Origin: Chitinophagaceae bacterium | GTDB taxonomy: Bacteria; Bacteroidota; Bacteroidia; Chitinophagales; Chitinophagaceae | Direction of reading: 5' to 3' | DNA: 6,532 nucleotides | NCBI GenBank assembly: GCA_013205585.1 | Contig: JABMML010000033.1 | Span: 1 to 6,532, forward strand | Translations under genes and position numbers: made by a program | Shown: piece after piece, positions 1-6,532 of the stretch | Layout of the letters: each line of letters begins with the position of its first letter | Position numbering within the stretch: position 1 is the stretch's first letter | Notes under the pieces: generated by a model | What the model saw: only the letters and a program-made list of their open reading frames with translations | What the model was told of the DNA's origin: nothing | Database searches by the model: none

Positions 1-455
1 CTATACAATTCAATATCTTCTTTGGTTTGAATATCCACCACCATTGCCTCTGCATTTATTTTTCCTACTGTACCCGCAGTATAAGCAACAGGATAAGCGT
101 TGAGTGGCATATAATCGGGTTCAATCATATGCGCAGAAACATATTCATTATCCCATGTAACACCATAGTCCATATAGGCTTCGCTATTCACATTATTTAA
201 GCCCATCTTTTTCATCTCATCTAAAGCCCAAACTTGTGCTCTTTGCATGTCTCTAGACAAAGTAAGTCTTGCACCTAATACATCTACTATATAAGACTCA
301 TACTCCATTACTTTAGAGCGCTGTAAACCTTCTTCGCGTATACGCGCTACCATGGCCCAGTCTACTAAACCAGGAAGGGTAAACGCAAAGGAAGAGGTAA
401 GCACAAGTACAAAGGAAATGACACGAACAAGTTTGTTTTTGAAAAATGTCTTCAT
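1..455 (-). CDS. Exported M28-family zinc peptidase, N-terminal part only (cut by window edge)
   Basis: This is the first 151 codons of a gene that continues past the left edge. It starts at the ATG at 453-455, where the product opens with MKTFFKNKL and a hydrophobic stretch (about residues 10-24, VRVISFVLVLTSSFA). That is a typical Sec signal peptide, so the protein should be periplasmic, surface-bound or secreted. The mature part reads like the N-terminal region of M28 aminopeptidase-type enzymes: 'IREEGLQRS', then 'VLGARLTLS' (family usually 'VxGPRLTGS'), 'AQVWALDEMKKMGL', and a stretch ending 'PVAYTAGTVGKINAEAMVVD' that leads into the protease-associated insert. The zinc-binding catalytic domain would be encoded outside the window, so activity cannot be judged. 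The family removes amino acids or short peptides from peptide ends using two zinc ions. It lies 69 bases after the M20 peptidase gene, and the two may be co-transcribed. The family call rests on remembered family resemblance, not a search. Confidence 0.82.
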   Translation of the reverse strand, partial: MKTFFKNKLVRVISFVLVLTSSFAFTLPGLVDWAMVARIREEGLQRSKVMEYESYIVDVLGARLTLSRDMQRAQVWALDEMKKMGLNNVNSEAYMDYGVTWDNEYVSAHMIEPDYMPLNAYPVAYTAGTVGKINAEAMVVDIQTKEDIELY

Positions 456-477
456 GAGAACTTAAATTTAGTGATAG

Positions 478-498
478 GAATGTATTTTTTCTACATTC
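478..498. repeat. Short perfect inverted repeat between the two peptidase genes
   Basis: GAATGTA (478-484) and TACATTC (492-498) are perfect reverse complements separated by seven bases (TTTTTTC). They could form a 7-bp hairpin in the 69-base gap between the M20 stop codon and the M28 start codon. The stem is AT-rich and no T-run follows it on the minus strand, so it is a poor terminator. It could be an operator, a weak attenuator or an mRNA stability element, or simply chance in AT-rich DNA. Confidence 0.35.
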
Positions 499-524
499 AA
501 TATACTAAAATATTCTCAGAACTA

Positions 525-2060
525 TTATTTCTCCATGGTCATTATAGCAGAGAAAACCTGAATACCCTCAAAAAAGTTCTTCAACTTAATATTCTCATTC
601 TCGGCATGTTGATTATTATCGTGATTGGCAATAGGCACCGTCACAGGAGAAGTTTTCAATACTTTTTCAAATACAAATAAAGGAAGACTTCCTCCTAATG
701 AGGGAAGTAATAAAGGCTGCTCATAATTCACAAGTGAAATAGCCTTTATAATTCTTCTTACATAAACATTATCTAAAGAAGTTTTTTGTGCATTGTAACT
801 ATTTTTGTCCCGCACGACCATACAAATTTTGGCATTCAATTTTCTTTCTTCATCGGTAGGTTCTTTATCAGTTACAAAAAAACCTTGAGCCTTAATATGA
901 TCAATTACTTTTTGCTGTTGTCTTTCCCAATCATTTCCAACTACCAATCTCAAATCAACAGAAGCAATGGCCTTCGTGGGTATTACATTAGCAGAATATT
1001 TACCCACGCCTGCACTTTGTATTCCATTGATATTTAAAGAAGGTAATTGTAAGGCGTCGTTTAAAGCGCCTGTTCTTTCTGTGGCATTAATGCCTAATTC
1101 TTTTTTAAGTTGGTCTTCCACACTAGGAATATTCGCAAGGGCTTGCTTTTCGGCAGTAGATAAAGCTATTACATCGTCGTAAAAACCTTTAATAGTTACT
1201 TCGCCCTTTTCATTTTTCATACTGGCAAGTAGTCTTACAAGTTCCATGGCTGGGTTTAATACCCAATTACCATAATGTCCAGAGTGTAGTGGACGCTTTG
1301 GCCCAAATACAGTTAATTCTAAATGGGTATCTCCTCTCACCCCCATCACCAATTGCTTTTTACCAGACTGATGCACGGGGCCATCACATATCACCCAAAT
1401 ATTAGATGTTAATTTATTTTTATACAATTCTAAAAAAGTTTCTAAATTAGGTGAGCCTGCTTCTTCTTCTCCTTCGAAGAAAAATTTAATATTCACAGTA
1501 GGATTTATATTCAAGGCTTTTAATTGCGCATAGGCATTTATAATTGCCATTACCCCTGCTTTATCATCAGAAGCGCCTCTTGCATATATTCTTGCATTTA
1601 CATCATAATTATTTCCAGTACTTAACCAAGGCAAGACAGAAGCTCCATTTTCATAGCTACCACTGTATAGTGCAGGCTTAAAAGGATGTAAACCTGGGAA
1701 CCATTTACTAGAATCAACAGGTTGGCCATCGTAATGCGCATAAAAAATAACGGTTTCAGTAGCCCCTGGCACTTTTACTTCTCCATATACCACAGGAGGC
1801 ATTGAACTATTAGGAAGTGTAAGTAAACTTACTTCTTCAATACCTTTTGATTGCATATAATTTTTTATCCAATTAGCATTGTCCTGTAAACCTTTGGGGT
1901 TAACAGCAACATTGGGAATAGATAAAAACGATTTAAACTCTTCTACTAAATTAGATTGCTGTTCATTGATAGATTTTTTAATAAGCGCCTGTCCATTTTG
2001 TGCAAATACAGTGCCCGTAAAAAATAAACTAATTACTAAAATTTTGATATTGTTTTTCAT
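525..2060 (-). CDS. Exported M20-family metallopeptidase (dipeptidase-like)
   Basis: The 511-residue product is a di-zinc hydrolase of the M20 family, close in motif layout to the CNDP2/CPG2 dipeptidase and carboxypeptidase group, and probably cleaves dipeptides or short peptides. Residues 1-20 form a signal peptide with predicted cleavage at FA|QN, so it acts outside the cytoplasm, unlike animal cytosolic CNDP2. The zinc-site motifs are all visible: HYD with H109 and D111; GASDDKAG with bridging D165; EGEEEAGS with catalytic E199 and zinc ligand E200; CDGP with D226; and H485 in the last motif. RPLHSGHYGN (H259) belongs to the inserted dimerisation domain (roughly 240-400), whose equivalent His in CNDP2 reaches the partner's active site. 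PSLGGSLP (453-460) is the usual substrate-binding loop. Length is normal and no key residue is missing. The ATG at 2058-2060 is chosen because it places the signal peptide at the N terminus; no Shine-Dalgarno is seen. Substrate is unknown; an amino-acylase or deacetylase role is less likely but not excluded. Confidence 0.93.
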   Translation of the reverse strand: MKNNIKILVISLFFTGTVFAQNGQALIKKSINEQQSNLVEEFKSFLSIPNVAVNPKGLQDNANWIKNYMQSKGIEEVSLLTLPNSSMPPVVYGEVKVPGATETVIFYAHYDGQPVDSSKWFPGLHPFKPALYSGSYENGASVLPWLSTGNNYDVNARIYARGASDDKAGVMAIINAYAQLKALNINPTVNIKFFFEGEEEAGSPNLETFLELYKNKLTSNIWVICDGPVHQSGKKQLVMGVRGDTHLELTVFGPKRPLHSGHYGNWVLNPAMELVRLLASMKNEKGEVTIKGFYDDVIALSTAEKQALANIPSVEDQLKKELGINATERTGALNDALQLPSLNINGIQSAGVGKYSANVIPTKAIASVDLRLVVGNDWERQQQKVIDHIKAQGFFVTDKEPTDEERKLNAKICMVVRDKNSYNAQKTSLDNVYVRRIIKAISLVNYEQPLLLPSLGGSLPLFVFEKVLKTSPVTVPIANHDNNQHAENENIKLKNFFEGIQVFSAIMTMEK

Positions 2061-2076
2061 GTTCTTATTTATATTT

Positions 2077-2106
2077 AAAAAGCCTCCCTATAAAGGAAGG
2101 CTTTTT
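2077..2106 (-). terminator. Rho-independent terminator after katG
   Basis: AAAAAGCCT (2077-2085) pairs with AGGCTTTTT (2098-2106), followed by one mismatch and two more G-C pairs around a six-base loop. Read on the minus strand, the hairpin begins 18 bases past the katG stop codon and runs into a T-run followed by AT-rich sequence. The A and T tails make it nearly symmetric, so it could also work on the plus strand. Its downstream edge lies only 16 bases before the start codon of the M20 peptidase gene. Confidence 0.85.
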
Positions 2107-2124
2107 ATTTGTATTGTAAAAATA

Positions 2125-4371
<2,247 letters not shown>

Positions 4372-4377
4372 CTACAA

Positions 4378-4395
4378 ATACTCATTTATTAGTAT
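4378..4395. repeat. Inverted repeat upstream of the katG promoter element
   Basis: ATACT (4378-4382) and AGTAT (4391-4395) are perfect reverse complements separated by eight bases. The pair sits just upstream of the candidate -7 element, between it and the possible -33 element, where an activator or repressor could bind. It does not match the OxyR pattern (ATAG-N7-CTAT repeats) or the PerR box (TTATAATnATTATAA). With five-base arms it may be chance. Confidence 0.3.
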
Positions 4396-4453
4396 CAAAA
4401 AACGGAAAATATTTTAAACTTTGTTGAAGCTTTTACGAGTTAATTACGCAGAA

Positions 4454-4906
4454 TTACTCATTCCCTCCTACAATTTTGCTGGTACTTCTGTATAAGTAAT
4501 TTTCATAGATATGTCGTCTTGCAAAACGATCAGGGGTATCGGCATTGACTAACTTAACATAAATAGCCTTGGGTACCCCATAGTATTCATATTCATGTCC
4601 ATCCGAAAATACTACTCTTAGTATTTCAGATTTAAATTCAAAGTCGTCAATACTGGCATCTGATGTGGTAGCTATATAGGCATCCTTGGTGGCTTCATGT
4701 GTTTCAGCATGTACACTTACTAAAAAATGATAAGACGCAATTAATTTAGCCGATTTTTCTTCCGCCATTTTTTTAGCATCATCACTCTCTTGAAATTTAT
4801 CGGGATGCCACTCCATCATAATCTTACGATATACTTTTTTTAAGTCGCTTAAAGTGGCTTTATCGTCTACGCCTAAAATGGCTCTATGTCTTTCAATTCT
4901 CTTCAT
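4454..4906 (-). CDS. Small J-domain protein with C-terminal KTSC-like domain
   Basis: The 150-residue cytoplasmic protein starts with a J domain (about residues 5-68). Basic helix II (DLKKVYRKIMMEW) leads into the diagnostic HPD tripeptide (H34-P35-D36), and helix III (AEEKSAKLIASYHFLVS) follows. The HPD loop is what stimulates Hsp70 ATPase, so this protein can probably engage an Hsp70. It lacks the Gly/Phe region, zinc-finger repeats and client-binding domains of true DnaJ. After a linker (about 69-85), residues 86-140 resemble the KTSC domain, a short module named for its occurrence at the C terminus of some lysyl-tRNA synthetases: LRVVFSDGHEYEYYGVP, then a helix and 'NADTPDRFARRHI'. The function of KTSC is not known to me. 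The ATG at 4904-4906 is the only start that keeps the whole J domain. The gene follows dnaK with a terminator between them, so it probably has its own promoter. No clear terminator separates it from katG. Confidence 0.88.
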   Translation of the reverse strand: MKRIERHRAILGVDDKATLSDLKKVYRKIMMEWHPDKFQESDDAKKMAEEKSAKLIASYHFLVSVHAETHEATKDAYIATTSDASIDDFEFKSEILRVVFSDGHEYEYYGVPKAIYVKLVNADTPDRFARRHIYENYLYRSTSKIVGGNE

Positions 4907-4953
4907 ATCTTAATTATGCTGCGCGAAGGTACATCAAACTAATTTAAATAAAG

Positions 4954-4983
4954 AAGCCCTCTCAGTGAAAACTGAAAGGGCTT
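4954..4983 (-). terminator. Rho-independent terminator after dnaK
   Basis: AAGCCCT (4954-4960) pairs with AGGGCTT (4977-4983). After one C/A mismatch, TCAGT (4962-4966) pairs with ACTGA (4971-4975) around a four-base loop. On the minus strand the stem is followed by the T-rich stretch CTTTATTTAAATT, as expected for an intrinsic terminator 43 bases beyond the dnaK stop codon. No T-run follows on the plus strand, so it acts for dnaK. Confidence 0.87.
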
Positions 4984-5026
4984 AACATTATGATAATACT
5001 TCGTGTGCCCATAAAGGCATCTCAGC

Positions 5027-6532
5027 TTATTTTACTTCTTCAAATTGAGCATCTTCAACAGTATCGTTTTTGGCTCCACCGTTTGCTTGTCCGCCTGCTT
5101 GCTCTGCACCCGCTTGTTCAGGGCCAGCTGCTCCAGCTGCTTGTGCTTTGTAAATTTCTTCACTTGCAGCAGTCCATGCAGTATTCATAGCTTCTAAAGC
5201 GGTGTCTACCTTGGCAATATCTTGAGAAGCATGTGCTTCTTTCAAATTCGCTAAAGCAGTTTCGATAGGTGCTTTTTTATCTGCAGAAATTTTTTCACCA
5301 AATTCTTTCAATTGTTTTTCTGTTTGGAAAATTAAGCTATCGGCTTGGTTTAATTTCTCTACTCTATCTTTTTCTATTTTATCACCTGCTTCGTTGGCCT
5401 TGGCTTCGGCTTTCATTTTTTCAATTTCTTCCTTCGTCAAACCACTACCCGCTTCAATTCTAATTTTTTGTTCTTTACCAGTGCCTTTATCTTTTGCACT
5501 TACATTTAAAATACCGTTGGCATCAATATCAAAAGTGACTTCAATTTGAGGAACGCCTCTTGGTGCTGGTGGAATACCATCCAAGTTAAACATACCTAAA
5601 CTTTTATTTTGAGTTGCCATTGGACGCTCTCCTTGTAATACATGTATTTGTACACCTGGTTGATTGTCGCTCGCTGTTGAATACACTTCTGCTTTCTTAG
5701 TAGGAATAGTTGTGTTAGATGAAATCATGGTAGTCATTACACCGCCCAATGTTTCAATACCTAAGTTTAAAGGCGTAACGTCTAATAACAATACATCTTT
5801 TACATCTCCTGTTAATACCGCCCCTTGAATACCTGCACCAATGGCTACCACTTCATCAGGGTTCACAGAACGGTTAGGTTTTTTACCAAAGAACTTTTCT
5901 ACTATTTCTTGTACTTTAGGAATTCTTGAAGAACCTCCTACTAAAATAACTTCATCAATTTGTCCTATAGAATAACCTGCATCTTTTAAAGCAATTTCAC
6001 AAGGCTTTAAGCAACGTGCAAATAAATTATCTGCCAATGATTCAAATTTTGCTCTTGTTAATTTTAATACTAAGTGCTTAGGAACACCATCCACTGCAGT
6101 AATATAAGGCAAGTTGATTTCTGTTTCAGAAGAAGAACTTAATTCTACTTTTGCTTTCTCTGCAGCTTCTTTTAATCTTTGTAAAGCCATTGGATCTTTT
6201 CTTAAGTCAATTGCTTCTTGTTTTTTAAATTCATCTGCTAAAAAGTCCATGATGACTTTATCAAAATCATCACCTCCTAAATGCGTATCACCATTGGTAG
6301 ACTTTACTTCAAATACACCATCTCCTAAATCCAAGATAGAAATATCAAAAGTTCCACCTCCTAAATCGAATACCGCAATTTTTTGCTCAATATTCTTTTT
6401 ATCTAAACCATAAGCTAAGGCTGCTGCAGTAGGCTCGTTTACAATTCTACGCACATTCAATCCTGCAATCTCACCCGCTTCTTTAGTAGCTTGTCTTTGT
6501 GCATCGTTAAAATAAGCAGGTACAGTAATAAC
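5027..6532 (-). CDS. dnaK: Molecular chaperone DnaK (Hsp70), N-terminus outside window
   Basis: DnaK is the cytoplasmic ATP-driven chaperone that binds exposed hydrophobic peptide segments and works with DnaJ and GrpE. The window holds the last 501 residues; by comparison with E. coli DnaK roughly 135-140 N-terminal residues lie beyond the right edge. The reading frame is open to the last base, where it encodes [20 protein letters not shown]. In fragment numbering, [11 protein letters not shown] (32-42) and the phosphate-binding FDLGGGTFD (55-63) are followed by the adenosine motif VGGSSRIPK (198-206). The interdomain linker DVLLLDV (246-252) leads to the substrate-binding domain, the helical lid, a Gly/Ala/Gln-rich tail and the conserved C-terminal EEVK. 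No defect is visible. An internal TTG at 6458-6460 could be mistaken for a start, but conserved sequence continues upstream of it. A J-domain gene lies downstream, but grpE and dnaJ are not in the window. The promoter is outside it, so heat-shock control cannot be assessed. Confidence 0.99.
   Translation of the reverse strand, partial: VITVPAYFNDAQRQATKEAGEIAGLNVRRIVNEPTAAALAYGLDKKNIEQKIAVFDLGGGTFDISILDLGDGVFEVKSTNGDTHLGGDDFDKVIMDFLADEFKKQEAIDLRKDPMALQRLKEAAEKAKVELSSSSETEINLPYITAVDGVPKHLVLKLTRAKFESLADNLFARCLKPCEIALKDAGYSIGQIDEVILVGGSSRIPKVQEIVEKFFGKKPNRSVNPDEVVAIGAGIQGAVLTGDVKDVLLLDVTPLNLGIETLGGVMTTMISSNTTIPTKKAEVYSTASDNQPGVQIHVLQGERPMATQNKSLGMFNLDGIPPAPRGVPQIEVTFDIDANGILNVSAKDKGTGKEQKIRIEAGSGLTKEEIEKMKAEAKANEAGDKIEKDRVEKLNQADSLIFQTEKQLKEFGEKISADKKAPIETALANLKEAHASQDIAKVDTALEAMNTAWTAASEEIYKAQAAGAAGPEQAGAEQAGGQANGGAKNDTVEDAQFEEVK

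Noticed and set aside
471..1182. Plus-strand open frames at 471-680, 786-1037 and 967-1182
   Set aside because: They are antisense to the M20 gene (the first largely in its 3' end and the adjacent gap), with no recognisable domains; the minus-strand frame carries all the conserved motifs.
2061..2085. GGAGG (minus strand) as a Shine-Dalgarno for the M20 gene
   Set aside because: It is part of the terminator stem and about 20 bases from the ATG, too far to act as a ribosome binding site.
4935..4942. TTAGTTTG (minus strand) as a -7 element for the J-domain gene
   Set aside because: It misses the consensus TAnnTTTG at its second base, and a -33 element would fall inside the dnaK terminator hairpin with no TTG at a good distance. 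Possible but too weak to list.
4990..6413. Plus-strand open frames at 4990-5190, 5269-5463 and 6114-6413
   Set aside because: All lie opposite dnaK and show the Leu-, Phe- or Ser-rich composition of antisense reading; no start signals or domains were seen.
6458..6460. TTG as the start codon of the dnaK fragment
   Set aside because: The same frame continues upstream to the window edge and encodes the conserved DnaK segment [15 protein letters not shown], so the true start is outside the window.

Overview
The window looks like ordinary chromosome from a low-GC member of the Bacteroidota, perhaps a Chitinophagaceae-like bacterium. The evidence is indirect. The protein sequences read like that phylum, and the exported proteins have short signal peptides (one ends in the A|Q cleavage site common there). 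None of the four visible start codons has a Shine-Dalgarno sequence at the proper distance, and one candidate promoter matches the Bacteroidota -7 consensus TAnnTTTG. The exact lineage is inference.

All five genes lie on the minus strand, so transcription runs from high to low coordinates. From the right edge they are: dnaK (5027-6532, N-terminal part outside the window), then a strong terminator hairpin (4954-4983); a 150-residue protein with an N-terminal J domain and a C-terminal KTSC-like domain (4454-4906); katG, a full-length bifunctional catalase-peroxidase (2125-4335), followed by a hairpin terminator (2077-2106); an exported M20-family metallopeptidase (525-2060); and the N-terminal third or so of an exported M28-family metallopeptidase (1-455), cut by the left edge.

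The genes form two functional groups. The right half is stress and protein quality control: an Hsp70, a small J-domain protein that may work with an Hsp70, and a peroxide-detoxifying enzyme. The left half is two exported zinc peptidases with no strong terminator between them, consistent with peptide breakdown in the periplasm or outside the cell. No gap exceeds 120 bases. The gaps hold two good terminators, one candidate promoter with two small inverted repeats in front of katG, and one weak hairpin between the peptidase genes.

I found no mobile element, CRISPR array, RNA gene, phage gene or defence system, and no evidence of an undescribed system. The least routine items are the J-KTSC domain fusion next to dnaK, the inverted repeats at the katG promoter, and the terminator almost touching the start of the M20 gene.
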